From: Phocicoccus pinnipedialis
Lineage (GTDB): Bacteria; Bacillota; Bacilli; Staphylococcales; Salinicoccaceae
Reading direction: 5' to 3'
Length of the DNA stretch: 64,000 nucleotides
NCBI RefSeq assembly: GCF_903994035.1
Contig: NZ_CAJEWB010000010.1
Span: 186,001-250,000, forward strand
Part shown: positions 1 to 10,817 of the stretch, piece after piece
How the letters are laid out: the number at the start of each line of letters is the position of its first letter
Numbering within the stretch: the first letter of the stretch is position 1
The notes under the pieces: model-generated
What the model was told of the DNA's origin: nothing
Database searches by the model: none
The model's input: only the letters and a program-made list of their open reading frames with translations
Program-made: the position numbers and the translations under genes

Positions 1-404
1 TCTTTAAGGTCAATTCCTTTTTCACGAGCTAATTTGCGTGCTGATGGCGTTGCAACGATCATTGATTGCTCAGTTTCTTCATCGTTTGACTCGACTGCAG
101 AGTCTTTAGTAACTTCAATCGTTTTCTCAGTCATTTCTTCTTTAGGAACATCTGTTTTTGGTGCTTCAGCACCTTCGCCTACTATAGCGACTACTTGCCC
201 TACCTCAACAGTGTCTCCTTCTTCTGCTTTTTGTTCTTGTAAAGTTCCGTCTTCTTCACTTACGATTTCAACGTTTACTTTGTCAGTCTCTAGTTCAAGA
301 ACTGCCTCACCTTTTGATACACTATCCCCAACTTGTTTAAACCAAGTCGCGATAGTACCTTCGGTAATTGATTCAGCTAATTCTGGAACGATAATTTCAG
401 CCAT
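1..404 (-). CDS. odhB: 2-oxoglutarate dehydrogenase E2 (dihydrolipoamide succinyltransferase), N-terminal part
   Basis: The gene starts at the ATG at 404 and runs off the left edge, so only about 134 residues are visible. The protein begins [16 protein letters not shown], the lipoyl-domain start typical of OdhB/SucB, and the lipoyl lysine sits in ETDKVNVEI near residue 42. An acidic, Glu/Thr-rich linker follows, then the start of the E3-binding domain ([16 protein letters not shown]). The E2 core transfers succinyl groups from lipoate to CoA in the citric acid cycle. AGGGGGC lies a few bases before the ATG. The gene begins 11 bases after odhA stops, so the two form an odhA-odhB operon. The catalytic domain lies outside the window. 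Confidence 0.95.
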   Translation of the reverse strand, partial: MAEIIVPELAESITEGTIATWFKQVGDSVSKGEAVLELETDKVNVEIVSEEDGTLQEQKAEEGDTVEVGQVVAIVGEGAEAPKTDVPKEEMTEKTIEVTKDSAVESNDEETEQSMIVATPSARKLAREKGIDLK

Positions 405-415
405 TGTGCTGCCCC

Positions 416-3202
416 CTATTTTTTGAATGCTTCTTCTAAAATATTTTGCTGGATAATCTTATAAACCCCAGCGTATCCTTCTGCAGGTGAAGAACTTTCT
501 TGTCTTCCTACGAAAGTGAACGATTGATTGTCTGCTTTCATTTCTAAGAACTTAGGTAATACGAAATGATATGCCCCTTGGTTTTTAGGCTCTTCTTGTA
601 CAAAACGAATTTCCTCTAGGTTTGGTAGTGTCTCAAGAACTTCAGTGATATTACGTTTAGGGAACGGATAGATTTGTTCTAATTTAATTAATAGGAACGA
701 ATCATCTGGTTCTTTAGCAAGTTTCTCTTCTAGTTCGATTGCCATTTTTCCACTCGCAACTAATACAATTTTTACTTTTTCTGGTGTATTATTGTTGAAT
801 AAAATCTCGTGGAATTTACCACCAATAAATTCAGATAAAGGTCTAGATGCCGTATTATTTCTAAGAAGACTCTTAGGGGAAGCAAGTACTAATGGTCTCA
901 TCTTGTCCGTATTTAAGTTTTCTGCTTGTCTTCTCAGTAAATGGAAGTAGTTTGAACTCGATGATAGATTAGCAATTGTCATGTTGTTTTCCGCACATAA
1001 CTGTAAAAAACGTTCAATTCTTGCACTTGAGTGTTCCGGACCTTGTCCTTCTTGAGCGTTTGGTAATAATAATGTTAAACCAGTTTGTTCTCCCCACTTC
1101 GCATTTGAAGCAGCCATAAATGTGTCAAAAATTGGTTGTGCCATATTTGCGAAGTCACCATATTGTGCTTCCCAAATAGTTAATACTTCATTGTTTTCGA
1201 CGTTATATCCATATTCATAAGCAACAACTGCGAGCTCTGATAATGGTGAGTTATAAAGATCGAATGATGCTTTAGCAGTATCTAGGTTCTTAAGAGGTGT
1301 GTACTGTTCTCCTGTCTCTGGGTTATGAAGGACTGCGTTTCTGTGCGCAAATGTACCACGCTCAGCATCCTCACCAGTAATACGGATAGGTACTCCGTCT
1401 TCAAGCAATGTAGCAAAAGCTAATGCTTCAGCATGCCCCCAGTCTATTCTTCCATCTTCATCTTCAAACGGTAAGTAGCGTCTATTTAAAACATTACCAA
1501 GACGTTTGAACACTTTGAATGACTCAGGATAATTTAAGAGCGCATCATTAATATTCTTTAGTCTAGCTTCAGTGATGTTTACTTCTACAGTATTCGCTTG
1601 TGGTGCTTTTGTATATTCAGGAATATCGATACGATCAGAAATGATCGTGTCATTTTTATCGATTAAGTCATGTGAAGCACGTAGTGCTTTTTCTACTGAT
1701 TCAATCGTTTCTGCTTTTTCTTCAGCAGTGATAACTCCTTCTGAAACTAACTTTTCACCGTATAAGTTTTCAATCGTTGGATGTTGTTTAATTTCATTGT
1801 ATAGCATTGGGTTTGTCGTCATAGGTTCATCCATCTCGTTATGTCCCATACGACGGTAACCGATTAAGTCAATTACAATGTCTTTTTTCCAAGTCTGTCT
1901 GTAGTTAAATGCTAGTTCCATAGCTTTAAGAACGTGTTCAGGCTCGTCTGCATTCACGTGTAATATTGGAATATCAAACCCTTTTGCAATATCACTTGCG
2001 TATAGAGTAGATCTTGCGTCCCACTCTTCAGTTGTGAATCCAATTCTGTTGTTTGTAATAATATGAACTGCGCCACCTACTGTATAACCAGCTAGGTTTG
2101 AGAAGTTCATTGCCTCTGGGTTAACACCTTGTGCAGGGAATGCTGCGTCACCGTGCACAATTACAGCAAGAGATTTATTAGTGTCTTGTACAGGCGTATT
2201 TTCACTCTTCACGTCTTCTTGTTGAGCACGTGCTTTCCCGAGAACTACTGGTCCTACAATTTCTAAGTGTGATGGGTTATTAGCTAAAGTAATTGTCTGT
2301 TCAATACCATATTCGTTTAAAGTTTTCTTCCCACCTAAGTGGTATTTAACGTCTCCCATCCATCCAGTTGTCTTTTCTAAAGAACCATCTTCAGGTATAA
2401 ACTTAGCTGGGTCTGTAGACATGAATTCACTTAACATCATTGTATAAGGCTTTCTAAGGACGTGAGTCAACACGTTCAGACGTCCACGGTGTGCCATACC
2501 AATCTGTAAGTTTTGAAGCGCGTTGTTTGCCATCAGCTTTAACAGATGATTCAACATTGGTACTAAGCTGTCTACACCTTCAATAGAGAATCTTTTAGCA
2601 CCAACAAAATTCTTCTGAAGATATTTTTCAAATCCTTCAGTCTTTGCAAGTTCCATAAATAGCTCTTTTTTCTCATCATTTGAATATGAAATATCGCCAT
2701 ATACTTCAATATTTTTCTCGAACCATTCTCTCTCTTCTTGGTTGTTCATATGCATGTATTCATATGAGAGAGGAGCTGAATATACATCTTTAAGATAGTT
2801 GACGGCATCTAATGCGTTGTCAAACTTGTCTGTCAAATGAGTACTGATTGTTGCCACATCTATAGATTCAAGATCCTTTTCAGTGAAACCATAATCCTCA
2901 AAGTTAAATGTTGGAGCATTAGAGATTGTCGGTGGGTAAAGTGGGTATACTTTAGCAACTAAATGACCGTAAGTTCTAATATCCACGAGCCACTTTAAAA
3001 TCCCCTTTAATGTTGTATTATTAGTGCTACCTGTTGTCCCCAGATTTACCTGATCTTTTGAGTCTAAAATAGAATCAAATAAAATTCTCATTTCGCTTGA
3101 AACACTTTGTTTATCTTCGATATACATATCGTAATACTCTAAGATTAAACCAAGGTTTGTACCGAAACTAACAGGCGCATTTTCGAACGCCTTTTCTTCC
3201 AT
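416..3202 (-). CDS. odhA: 2-oxoglutarate dehydrogenase E1 component
   Basis: This 928-residue protein matches the staphylococcal OdhA length (about 930) and is the thiamine-diphosphate-dependent decarboxylase of the 2-oxoglutarate dehydrogenase complex. Visible landmarks are [11 protein letters not shown] near residue 238, the thiamine-binding region [10 protein letters not shown] near residue 350, [23 protein letters not shown], and the transketolase-like C-terminal half with [12 protein letters not shown] and [15 protein letters not shown]. It stops with TAG just before odhB. The 92 bases upstream separate it from arlS and presumably hold its promoter, although no strong consensus was seen there. 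Confidence 0.97.
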   Translation of the reverse strand: MEEKAFENAPVSFGTNLGLILEYYDMYIEDKQSVSSEMRILFDSILDSKDQVNLGTTGSTNNTTLKGILKWLVDIRTYGHLVAKVYPLYPPTISNAPTFNFEDYGFTEKDLESIDVATISTHLTDKFDNALDAVNYLKDVYSAPLSYEYMHMNNQEEREWFEKNIEVYGDISYSNDEKKELFMELAKTEGFEKYLQKNFVGAKRFSIEGVDSLVPMLNHLLKLMANNALQNLQIGMAHRGRLNVLTHVLRKPYTMMLSEFMSTDPAKFIPEDGSLEKTTGWMGDVKYHLGGKKTLNEYGIEQTITLANNPSHLEIVGPVVLGKARAQQEDVKSENTPVQDTNKSLAVIVHGDAAFPAQGVNPEAMNFSNLAGYTVGGAVHIITNNRIGFTTEEWDARSTLYASDIAKGFDIPILHVNADEPEHVLKAMELAFNYRQTWKKDIVIDLIGYRRMGHNEMDEPMTTNPMLYNEIKQHPTIENLYGEKLVSEGVITAEEKAETIESVEKALRASHDLIDKNDTIISDRIDIPEYTKAPQANTVEVNITEARLKNINDALLNYPESFKVFKRLGNVLNRRYLPFEDEDGRIDWGHAEALAFATLLEDGVPIRITGEDAERGTFAHRNAVLHNPETGEQYTPLKNLDTAKASFDLYNSPLSELAVVAYEYGYNVENNEVLTIWEAQYGDFANMAQPIFDTFMAASNAKWGEQTGLTLLLPNAQEGQGPEHSSARIERFLQLCAENNMTIANLSSSSNYFHLLRRQAENLNTDKMRPLVLASPKSLLRNNTASRPLSEFIGGKFHEILFNNNTPEKVKIVLVASGKMAIELEEKLAKEPDDSFLLIKLEQIYPFPKRNITEVLETLPNLEEIRFVQEEPKNQGAYHFVLPKFLEMKADNQSFTFVGRQESSSPAEGYAGVYKIIQQNILEEAFKK

Positions 3203-3294
3203 TGACTGCCACCTCTTTGTTAATTTTCACTTGTATTAAGTTTACCATGTAAAGGCTTTATGATAAAGAACTTCATGATTAGTAAAAGTTATTA

Positions 3295-4656
3295 CTATCT
3301 AGGCGGAAAAGTAATACGAATGGTAGTATGCTCGCCTTCAACGCTTTCAATCTTTACAGATCCCATGTTAGACTCAATAATTTTCTGTGCGATAGAAAGT
3401 CCGAGACCATTTCCACCTTGTTCTCTACTCCTAGATTTATCTACCCTATAGAATCTATTGAAAACCTTGACTTGTTCATCATCAGGTATTCCAATACCAT
3501 AATCCGTTATAGAAATATGTCTGTGCTTGTATTTATCTAAAAACGTACTGACTTTTATTGTCTTATTTATGGTGTCGTACTTAATAGCATTATCTAAGAA
3601 AATGATTAAGATTTGTTCAAATTGGTACTGACTCATTTTAAGATAGATTGGTTTTTTAGATAGATCGAGAATAAATGTATAATCTGGATGAATCTTTTTC
3701 ATTGCTTCAATACGTCCTTTAATATCTTCATTGACATCAAATTCTGTCAGTTCAAGAGGTTCTGTTTTTTCACTCTTTGTGAGTTGCAACAACTCTTCTA
3801 CTAGTTTTTGTATTCTATTCAATTCTACAATTGAAATATTTAAAGATTCCTCTAATACATCAGGATTATTTTTTCCCCATCTATTGATGAGGTTGAGGTG
3901 ACCCTGTACGATTTGTAACGGTGTTCTAAGCTCATGTGACGCATCTTCAACAAACTGTTTCTGTGAGTTATAAGAAGACTCTAGTGCTGTCATCATCTTG
4001 TTAAATGACTCTACCATGAGGTCTATTTCATCAATATTAGTCGTTAAGTTCAACCGTTCAGAAAAACCATTATTTTCGACATCCTGCAACTGTTTTGTAA
4101 AGCGTCTGATTGGCCTTACCATTTGATTAGAAAAGAAGAAACTGATCACTGATGTGATTGATATAGAGATAAATCCAACTAGTGTAGCAATAATTACGAT
4201 CATCTGAAGTACTGTGAAATACTCTTTCAACGGATGAATCACTGCAATGTAACCGTTCCAATAATTAGACTGAACACGTTCGGTACTCACTAAATATTTT
4301 TCATTATTAAATTCGCGTGTCATAGTACTGCCACTTGTTATTTCTTCTTGTGTAAGTTTGAATGATGCCTCATCACGAATTGGCCACTGATACACCTCGT
4401 CCCCATTAGCTGTAAATAATATAAAACGCTGGTTATCAAAGAGGTTCGAGTAAATTTCTCTTTCAGAAATGTTGTTAATCGGTGTGGTTTCATACAACAT
4501 CTTCATTTCTTTCACACTACGGTCTGCTGAACGGTATTCTAAATCTTTAAGATAAATACTTGTTGCATAGATTAAAAATGTACTAAATAGTATAAATGAG
4601 CCTGTGATAATCAGTATAGAGAGTCGCATCCATCTTGTTCTTAATGACTGTTTCAT
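3295..4656 (-). CDS. arlS: Sensor histidine kinase ArlS
   Basis: This 453-residue membrane kinase has transmembrane segments near residues 12-33 and 150-176 flanking an extracellular sensor loop, then a HAMP linker (about 177-230), the H-box ASHELRTPL with phospho-His at 241, and an ATPase domain with DYGIGIP and GNGLGLS. Family knowledge: ArlRS controls adhesion, autolysis and virulence regulators in S. aureus. The start ATG overlaps the arlR stop by four bases (ATGA), so the two are translationally coupled. Length and domain order match S. aureus ArlS (about 451 residues). Confidence 0.94.
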   Translation of the reverse strand: MKQSLRTRWMRLSILIITGSFILFSTFLIYATSIYLKDLEYRSADRSVKEMKMLYETTPINNISEREIYSNLFDNQRFILFTANGDEVYQWPIRDEASFKLTQEEITSGSTMTREFNNEKYLVSTERVQSNYWNGYIAVIHPLKEYFTVLQMIVIIATLVGFISISITSVISFFFSNQMVRPIRRFTKQLQDVENNGFSERLNLTTNIDEIDLMVESFNKMMTALESSYNSQKQFVEDASHELRTPLQIVQGHLNLINRWGKNNPDVLEESLNISIVELNRIQKLVEELLQLTKSEKTEPLELTEFDVNEDIKGRIEAMKKIHPDYTFILDLSKKPIYLKMSQYQFEQILIIFLDNAIKYDTINKTIKVSTFLDKYKHRHISITDYGIGIPDDEQVKVFNRFYRVDKSRSREQGGNGLGLSIAQKIIESNMGSVKIESVEGEHTTIRITFPPR

Positions 4657-5321
4657 GAACGTATCACGTAACCGACACCGCGAACGGTTTCAATGATTTT
4701 ATCTTTCTTAAATGGTTTAAGTTTGTTTCTGAGATATCGAATATACACATCTACTACATTCGTTTCAACTTCGTTTTCATAGCCCCAAATATTGTTTAAA
4801 ATAGATTCACGGCGAAGAACGATATCCTTATTTTTTATTAACATAACAAGTAATTCGTATTCCGTCTTTGTTAAATCGAGTTCTGTATCTTTAACGAATA
4901 CTTTATAAGCAGTTGGATCTATCTTGATGTCGTGCAGAGATAATACGCGTTCATTCGTACGTTTTGTTCGTCTCATTATGACTCGTAGACGTGCGAGCAA
5001 CTCTTCGATTTCAAAAGGCTTGACGATATAGTCATCGGCGCCATAATCAAGGCCAATTACCTTATCTACTGTTGAATCTTTCGCTGTAATCATGATGATT
5101 GGAGTATCTTTAACTTTTCTTATCTTTCTGCAAACTTCTAAACCGTTTAGTTCAGGCAGCATGAGATCTAGTAGAATACAATCATATTCTTGTTCTAGTG
5201 CTTTTTGCAGCCCTTGTAATCCATCGTGTACTTGATCGACAGTATAACCTTCATGAGTTAGCTCTAACTCTATAAAACGTGCTAAGTTTTGCTCGTCTTC
5301 TATGATTAATATTTTTGCCAC
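4653..5321 (-). CDS. arlR: Response regulator ArlR (OmpR family)
   Basis: The start is placed at the GTG at 5321 (protein [16 protein letters not shown]) because AAGAAGGTG precedes it at good spacing and S. aureus ArlR begins at the same point. An ATG 21 bases upstream has no ribosome binding site. The protein has 222 residues: receiver domain with phospho-acceptor Asp52 (ILLDLMLP) and Lys101 (VKPFE), then a winged-helix DNA-binding domain ending [12 protein letters not shown]. It regulates with ArlS, which follows with a four-base overlap. Confidence 0.94.
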   Translation of the reverse strand: MAKILIIEDEQNLARFIELELTHEGYTVDQVHDGLQGLQKALEQEYDCILLDLMLPELNGLEVCRKIRKVKDTPIIMITAKDSTVDKVIGLDYGADDYIVKPFEIEELLARLRVIMRRTKRTNERVLSLHDIKIDPTAYKVFVKDTELDLTKTEYELLVMLIKNKDIVLRRESILNNIWGYENEVETNVVDVYIRYLRNKLKPFKKDKIIETVRGVGYVIRS

Positions 5322-5370
5322 TGTGTCACCTTCTTTATTCATAATAATACCAAATATTAAATACAAAATA

Positions 5371-5402
5371 AAAAGAGGACCCTTTTAATTGGTCCTCTTC
5401 TC
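5371..5402 (-). terminator. Terminator after the acetyltransferase gene
   Basis: An 8-bp stem (AGAGGACC at 5374-5381 pairing with GGTCCTCT at 5391-5398) is followed, reading on the minus strand, by a T-rich run. It lies directly after the stop at 5403 and separates that gene from arlR. Confidence 0.8.
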
Positions 5403-6029
5403 TCAAGTATTTGAAGCTAATGTGTCTGGTGAATCTTGAGCATAACTTTGTTGTTTGATTAATAAGTTCTTTTTAACATCTGGCCATTCTTCGTCGATGA
5501 TTGAATATACCACAAGGTTTCTAGGGACACCATGCAAGGCGCGTTCTTTTCTTAAAACACCTTCTTTTGTAAAACCAAGTCGCTCGATTGCTCTATTCGA
5601 GCGTTCATTTCTTTCATCAGCACGAATCTGTACTCGCATCATATTCATAGTTTCAAAGCAGAACTCTAGTAATAAGAATTTTGAGTCTGAGTTTACAAAA
5701 GTACGCTGTGCACGTGCACCAAACCAAGAAGCTCCAATTTCACAGCTATTTCTTTCGTAATCAATGTGTTGAATACGTGTACTACCCATGACCTCGCCAG
5801 TTGATTTTAAAATTACAACAAATGGAATAGACTTCATTTCATTACGAAGATCAATTGCACTTTGAACCCATTCGTTCATTAGGTCGGCGGAGGTTGCTTG
5901 GAACAACATATATGTCCAAATGCTCTCATGGTTAATATTGTGCAAATCCTTTGCATGAGAAAGTTGCATTGGTATCAGTCGAATTCTATCATTCTCTAAA
6001 GTGATTTTTTCATATAAATTTGTAATCAA
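5403..6029 (-). CDS. GNAT family N-acetyltransferase (RimJ/RimL type)
   Basis: This 208-residue protein resembles acetyltransferases of the RimJ/RimL group. It has an early ITLENDRIRLIPMQ strand, the GASWFGARAQRTFVNSDSK segment that should form the acetyl-CoA region, and the QIRADERNERSNRAIERLGF stretch characteristic of the family C-terminus. The start chosen is the TTG at 6029, preceded by AGGTGGAG; an upstream in-frame TTG at 6065 has no such site. The substrate cannot be told from sequence. A terminator follows at once, and the PAP2 gene ends 40 bases upstream. Confidence 0.8.
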   Translation of the reverse strand: MITNLYEKITLENDRIRLIPMQLSHAKDLHNINHESIWTYMLFQATSADLMNEWVQSAIDLRNEMKSIPFVVILKSTGEVMGSTRIQHIDYERNSCEIGASWFGARAQRTFVNSDSKFLLLEFCFETMNMMRVQIRADERNERSNRAIERLGFTKEGVLRKERALHGVPRNLVVYSIIDEEWPDVKKNLLIKQQSYAQDSPDTLASNT

Positions 6030-6069
6030 GTGACTCCACCTACCTATATTATTTGTCTTAGTCAATCAT

Positions 6070-6702
6070 TCATTTATTTTTATGTGGTGAGGGTATTTCA
6101 AGCTTGTTGTGTAATAGTGCACTCACACCAAATACAACCGCTGTACCAATCGCCATTCCAGCAAGCACATCTGTTGGGAAATGGACACCAAGATAAACTC
6201 TTGATGAGCATATCATTAAAATAAATGCGGCACATAATCCATACATTACCGCTTTGTGATTTAAGTTTGTATGTTTTATGATAACCATCAAGCTTCCGAA
6301 AAATATTGTTGAGCCGAGGCTGTGTCCACTAGGGAAGCTAAACCCCGAAATATCAATCAGTCGTAAGAATGATGGACGTTCTCTATCAAATGAATGTTTT
6401 AATACGGGAATTAAAACACTAGAAGACATCATTGAAATGAGCATGAATAATGCATGCATATTTAAGCGATATAACATGAGAATCGCGATAATAATCATCG
6501 ACATGACAATCATGGAAATCACTTCACCGAGTTGTGTAAACCCGAGCATTAATGCTGTCGTAATAAAGCTTTCAGATGAATAGATGAACTCATATACTTC
6601 TCTATCAACCCACTTGCCGAGTCTTGATTCGTGGAAGAGTGCAATGACACCAAATATTAAGGTGAAAACAATAAACAGTGAAAGCTTTTTTGTTCTACTC
6701 AT
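6070..6702 (-). CDS. PAP2 family membrane phosphatase
   Basis: This 210-residue integral membrane protein has about five or six hydrophobic segments and all three phosphatase signatures: KHSFDRERP (motif 1), FPSGHS (motif 2) and SRVYLGVHFPTDVLAG (motif 3, catalytic His). Members dephosphorylate lipid phosphates such as undecaprenyl pyrophosphate or phosphatidylglycerol phosphate; which of these applies is not shown. It starts one base after murG stops, so the two are probably cotranscribed, which would fit a role in recycling the cell-wall lipid carrier (inference). Confidence 0.88.
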   Translation of the reverse strand: MSRTKKLSLFIVFTLIFGVIALFHESRLGKWVDREVYEFIYSSESFITTALMLGFTQLGEVISMIVMSMIIIAILMLYRLNMHALFMLISMMSSSVLIPVLKHSFDRERPSFLRLIDISGFSFPSGHSLGSTIFFGSLMVIIKHTNLNHKAVMYGLCAAFILMICSSRVYLGVHFPTDVLAGMAIGTAVVFGVSALLHNKLEIPSPHKNK

Positions 6703-6703
6703 A

Positions 6704-7774
6704 CTATTCCTCCGAAACTAATTTTTCGACGAGTTCTAAAGAAGTAATGCCAACATCGAAGTTATCCATGCGATCGACATATGATTGACGTTCTTTATTA
6801 ATTTTTATTAAAGCATTTTTTAATGTATCCATGGTTAAATCGTCTTCATCCAATTTTATAGCAAAACCTTGCTCTTCAAAATATGTTGCGTTTTCGATTT
6901 GATCTCCCCTACTTTGACTTAATGGTAACGGGATTAAAATCATCGGTTTTCTCAGAGCTAAGAATTCATAAATAGCGTTTGAACCACTTCTTGAGATGAC
7001 TGTATCTGAAATTGATAACAGATGCGCGAGTTCACTTTTAACGAACTCGAATTGTTTATAATGACATGTTTCAATAGAATGGTCAATGTTATTTTGACCA
7101 GTAATATGAATGACTTGATAATCTTTAGTTAATTCATCAAGGTTTTCGCGTACAAATTTGTTGATATGCTTCGCACCAAGTGATCCACCTATAATTAAAA
7201 TGGTTTCTTTACTTGAGTTAAATCCTGTTAGTTCATATCCTACAGATTCTGAGCCGCGCTTTAATTCATCTCTAATAACTGGACCAATGTACTCGGCTTT
7301 ACTATTATCCACATATTGCATTGTTTTCTCAAATGTCACGAATATCTTGCTTGCAAATTTACCAGCAATTTTGTTCGCGAGACCTGGTGTAATGTCGGAT
7401 TCGTGAATGTATACTGGGATATTTAGGCTCTTAGCAGCTAATACTACAGGTACAGTTACGAATCCACCTTTAGAAAACACAAACTCCGGTTTAACCTTTT
7501 TTAAAATTCTACGTGCATCAAATACACCTTTCATTACACGGAACACATCTACCGCATTCTCTAATGAAAAATATCTGCGTAACTTACCGCTAGAGATTTG
7601 TTTATATGTAATTCCAGTTGTACTGATGACTTCTTTTTCAATACCTGTTTTAGAGCCAATGTAAACAGGTTCAATATTTTTATTGATGAGCTCTGGTATA
7701 AGCAACTTGTTCAGTATAACATGTCCTACTGTGCCGCCGCCTGTTAATACAACTCTTTTATGTTCTTGACTCAT
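6704..7774 (-). CDS. murG: UDP-GlcNAc:undecaprenyl-pyrophosphoryl-MurNAc-pentapeptide transferase MurG
   Basis: MurG makes lipid II from lipid I on the inner membrane face. The start is the ATG at 7774 (MSQEHKRVVLTGGGTVGH), preceded by AGAGGT; the longer reading frame upstream encodes a non-family extension. The 356-residue protein matches S. aureus MurG. It shows the N-terminal GGGTVGH glycine loop, SSGKLRRY, FSKGGFVTVPVVLAAK, HESDITPGLANK, GGSLGAKHIN, and the donor-site SRSGSNAIYEFLALRKPMILIPLP with QSRGDQIENA. It is separated from ctpA by a terminator. Confidence 0.96.
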   Translation of the reverse strand: MSQEHKRVVLTGGGTVGHVILNKLLIPELINKNIEPVYIGSKTGIEKEVISTTGITYKQISSGKLRRYFSLENAVDVFRVMKGVFDARRILKKVKPEFVFSKGGFVTVPVVLAAKSLNIPVYIHESDITPGLANKIAGKFASKIFVTFEKTMQYVDNSKAEYIGPVIRDELKRGSESVGYELTGFNSSKETILIIGGSLGAKHINKFVRENLDELTKDYQVIHITGQNNIDHSIETCHYKQFEFVKSELAHLLSISDTVISRSGSNAIYEFLALRKPMILIPLPLSQSRGDQIENATYFEEQGFAIKLDEDDLTMDTLKNALIKINKERQSYVDRMDNFDVGITSLELVEKLVSEE

Positions 7775-7810
7775 TTGGTACCTCTTTCTAAATTTCATTT
7801 TGATACAAAA

Positions 7811-7840
7811 AACACCCGTACAAAGCGAACTTTGTACGGA
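7811..7840 (-). terminator. Terminator between ctpA and murG
   Basis: A perfect 10-bp stem (CCGTACAAAG, loop CGAA, CTTTGTACGG) at 7816-7839 is followed on the minus strand by GTGTTTTTTG. It lies just after the ctpA stop. Confidence 0.85.
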
Positions 7841-7847
7841 TTTAATA

Positions 7848-9410
7848 CTATTCTTCAGACTCATTTTCGTCAAGAGAACGATTGTTATTTACTGGAATGT
7901 GTTTCGAATTCTCTTTCATTTCTTTCGTAATTTCTTCTTTTGTTTTGTCACCTTTAATATAATCAATTAATTGATTTAACTGTGTATCATTTTCTTTGAT
8001 ATGTTTACGTAAGTCAATCATTAATTGTTCAGTTGTCTCACCAGTGACAAATCCTGAAGCATCTATTTTATTTTTGTTCTGATATTTCATGACTTCAAAT
8101 TCTAAATTCTCATCAAAAGTATTATTAAACTTATCAACGTCGTATCCTAATGCATCAAGTGCAACTTTAATTGATAAAATATCATCGTTTTCTTGACCAA
8201 GGACATATACTTCACTTGAATCTAAATATTTAACTCTAGTATAGTCAGGTGTATTGATAACAAAGTCTGGTTCGATGCCTTTACCATGTACCCATGTTTC
8301 ATTAGGTGTTAACCATTTTGAGTTGGTATATTTCACTAATGATCCATCTTTGAACTCGCTTGTTGTCTGTACGATACCTTTACCAAATGTCTTATTACCA
8401 ACGACCTCAGCGTCTGTTAAATCCATTAGTGCTCCTGTGAACACTTCTGAAGCTGATGCGGAACCTTCATTCACTAAGATATAAATATTATCGAATTTCT
8501 TGGTACTTGGGTTTAGTTCTCTCTGTGCTTTGACTACTTCACGAGTTTTGCCTGCATATTCAAGATAAAGTAATGTTTCCCCTTTAGGTACAAATTGGTT
8601 AATCATAGCGAGCGCTTCATTTAAAAGTCCACCCGGATTATTTCTAAAGTCAATAATAATGTCTTTAACATCTTCTTCTGCAGCTTTGTCTAAGAACTTC
8701 TGTAATTCATCAGTTGTGCCCTCTTGGAATCTGTTAATGCTCACATGTCCGATGTCATCTTTGTTTTCATATGTGACAGAGTCAATGTGAATCTTGTCAC
8801 GTTTGATCATGATATCAAAAGGCTTATCTGAGCCACGGATAATCGTAAGAGTGACTTCAGTTCCTTTTTTACCTCTAATCATAGCCGCAGCTTCAGATGT
8901 TGACACACCTTCGATTGATTTGCCGTTCACTTTAACAATCTTATCACCAGTCTGGATTCCGGCAGCTTCTGCGGGAGAACCTTTAATAGGCGATGAAACG
9001 ACAATGACATTGTTTTCTTGCATAATCTCAGTACCAATACCTTCGAATTCACCAGTAATTGACTCTTCGAATTTTGCTGTTTCATCAATCGACATGTATT
9101 CACTGTACGGGTCGTCTAAACCTTCTACCATTCCTTTAATCGATTTCTCAATCAAGGCTTCTTTATCTACATCAGTGTAATACTCTTTTGTGATCGTATC
9201 ATAAACGTTATAGAGTTTTGCAAACTCTTGTCTAGTGTCTGTACCAACGTTTACTGCACGTTCAGTACGTCCATCTAGACTGAGCGCAGTAATTATTGCA
9301 GTTAGAATGATTGTAGAAAGCAAAATAATTAGAAACCAAAATATATTTAGATTAACGCGTTTAGGACCACGTTCTTTTACTTCATGTAATTCATTTTGTG
9401 ACTCGTTCAA
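7848..9410 (-). CDS. ctpA: Carboxyl-terminal processing protease CtpA (S41 family)
   Basis: This 520-residue secreted or membrane-anchored protease has a single N-terminal transmembrane segment near residues 23-45, a PDZ domain (about 115-200, with GIQTGDKIVKVNGKSI), the S41 catalytic domain with nucleophile Ser in NEGSASASEVFTGAL and general-base Lys in GNKTFGKGIVQT, and a C-terminal peptidoglycan-binding-like domain (LKVALDALGYD-type repeat). The start is a TTG at 9410, supported by AGGTGAG just upstream; no other start preserves the membrane anchor. Family members process or degrade exported proteins and affect stress resistance and virulence in staphylococci. Confidence 0.92.
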   Translation of the reverse strand: MNESQNELHEVKERGPKRVNLNIFWFLIILLSTIILTAIITALSLDGRTERAVNVGTDTRQEFAKLYNVYDTITKEYYTDVDKEALIEKSIKGMVEGLDDPYSEYMSIDETAKFEESITGEFEGIGTEIMQENNVIVVSSPIKGSPAEAAGIQTGDKIVKVNGKSIEGVSTSEAAAMIRGKKGTEVTLTIIRGSDKPFDIMIKRDKIHIDSVTYENKDDIGHVSINRFQEGTTDELQKFLDKAAEEDVKDIIIDFRNNPGGLLNEALAMINQFVPKGETLLYLEYAGKTREVVKAQRELNPSTKKFDNIYILVNEGSASASEVFTGALMDLTDAEVVGNKTFGKGIVQTTSEFKDGSLVKYTNSKWLTPNETWVHGKGIEPDFVINTPDYTRVKYLDSSEVYVLGQENDDILSIKVALDALGYDVDKFNNTFDENLEFEVMKYQNKNKIDASGFVTGETTEQLMIDLRKHIKENDTQLNQLIDYIKGDKTKEEITKEMKENSKHIPVNNNRSLDENESEE

Positions 9411-9434
9411 AATCTCACCTATTTCTAATTGGGA

Positions 9435-10148
9435 TTAGTTGCCAGCGAATGGAACAGCAGCATCTAACGCAATTTCGATCATTTCGTTAAACGTAGTCTG
9501 TCTCTCTTCAGGTGTAGTAATCTCACCAGTTAATACGTGGTCAGATACAGTAAGAATGCCTAAAGCTTTTGCATCGTATTTTTTAGCAATTGTAAATAAT
9601 GCACTACATTCCATTTCTAATGCAAGTACACCATATTCTGCTAATTGCTCAATGTCTCCATTTTCATCATAAAACGAATCTGCAGTAAATACGTTACCCA
9701 CTTTTACTTCTACACCACGTTTTTTAGCCTCATTATATGATGATAACAATAATTCGAAGTCTGAAGTTGGTGCATATTCCGCATTCTTGAATAATTTTCT
9801 ATTTTGGAATGAGTCGGTAGATGCACTTTGAGCAATGATAACATCTCTCACTTTAACATCTTTCTGAATAGCTCCACATGTACCTACACGAATTAGGTTT
9901 TTAACACCGTATTCACTCATAAGTTCGTTAACATAAATTGAAATTGATGGAACACCCATGCCTGTTCCCATTACTGAGATTTTTTTACCTTTATAAGTCC
10001 CCGTATATCCAAACATGTTTCTAACATCGTTAAACTGAACAGCGTCTTCTAGGAATGTTTCAGCGATATACTTTGCACGAAGTGGATCTCCTGGTAGTAA
10101 AATAGTGTCGGCAATTTCACCTTGTTTTGCATTAATATGAATACTCAT
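9435..10148 (-). CDS. deoD: Purine-nucleoside phosphorylase DeoD type
   Basis: This 237-residue enzyme cleaves purine nucleosides with phosphate to base plus (deoxy)ribose-1-phosphate. Family landmarks are [46 protein letters not shown], the substrate-binding [10 protein letters not shown] and VSDHVLTGE. Length matches the hexameric DeoD family (about 235). It lies between yozE and ctpA in a minus-strand run, with gaps of 12 and 24 bases. Confidence 0.96.
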   Translation of the reverse strand: MSIHINAKQGEIADTILLPGDPLRAKYIAETFLEDAVQFNDVRNMFGYTGTYKGKKISVMGTGMGVPSISIYVNELMSEYGVKNLIRVGTCGAIQKDVKVRDVIIAQSASTDSFQNRKLFKNAEYAPTSDFELLLSSYNEAKKRGVEVKVGNVFTADSFYDENGDIEQLAEYGVLALEMECSALFTIAKKYDAKALGILTVSDHVLTGEITTPEERQTTFNEMIEIALDAAVPFAGN

Positions 10149-10160
10149 TTTTACAACTCC

Positions 10161-10382
10161 TTAATAATTTAACCAATTTTCATATTCTGAAAATGATTTA
10201 TCGAATGTATCGAGTTTAACATTTTCATAAGGATTTTTCTCTAAATAATCCGAAATTTCATCATAATCTTGTGAAAACTTAGGGTAACCCAAGTCATTTA
10301 TGATGTGATTAGCTAAAATGCTCACATCTGACTTCTCTTCTAAACGTGTTTTCATGTATTGATAGAAAGACGCGTCTTTCAT
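10161..10382 (-). CDS. YozE family protein (UPF0346)
   Basis: This 73-residue acidic protein has the YozE pattern: SFYQYM at the start, IINDLGYPKFSQDYDEISDYLE in the middle, and a closing TFDKSFSEYENW helix. YozE is a small sterile-alpha-motif-like fold of unknown function that sits next to msrB in staphylococci. It is nine bases downstream of msrB and is probably cotranscribed. Confidence 0.85.
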   Translation of the reverse strand: MKDASFYQYMKTRLEEKSDVSILANHIINDLGYPKFSQDYDEISDYLEKNPYENVKLDTFDKSFSEYENWLNY

Positions 10383-10391
10383 ATTTCACCT

Positions 10392-10817
10392 CTATTCAAA
10401 AATCGAAAGATACTCTTCATATCCACTCGTTTTTAGGTCTTCTTTAGGAATAAATTGTAGAGATGCTGAGTTGATGCAGTAGCGCATGCCACCGAGCTCT
10501 TGTGGTCCATCTGGGAATACATGTCCGAGGTGTGAGTCTGAAGTTTCACTGCGAACTTCAACACGTCTCATACCATGCGAATCATCAAAATGCTCTGAGA
10601 CAGTGTCTGAGATAGTTTTTGAAAATGATGGCCAACCGCACATAGCATTAAATTTATCTTTGGAACTGAATAAAGGTTTTCCAGATAATTTATCAACATA
10701 AATACCTTCTTCATAATGAGCGTCATATTCGTTTTGGAACGGACGCTCTGTTCCGCTTTCTTTCATGACGTAATATTCTAATTCTGTTAACTCATCTACT
10801 GATTTTTTATGTGACAT
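10392..10817 (-). CDS. msrB: Peptide-methionine (R)-S-oxide reductase MsrB
   Basis: This 141-residue enzyme repairs methionine-R-sulfoxide. It has [30 protein letters not shown] and the catalytic cysteine in [12 protein letters not shown]. Zinc-site cysteine pairs seen in some MsrBs are absent, so this is the zinc-free form. Its ATG shares one base with the msrA stop (TAATG), so the two are translationally coupled. Confidence 0.96.
   Translation of the reverse strand: MSHKKSVDELTELEYYVMKESGTERPFQNEYDAHYEEGIYVDKLSGKPLFSSKDKFNAMCGWPSFSKTISDTVSEHFDDSHGMRRVEVRSETSDSHLGHVFPDGPQELGGMRYCINSASLQFIPKEDLKTSGYEEYLSIFE

Noticed and set aside
34-426. A plus-strand frame opposite odhB.
   Set aside because: It has the low-complexity Ser/Thr composition of an antisense shadow, and the minus strand encodes a clear lipoyl domain.
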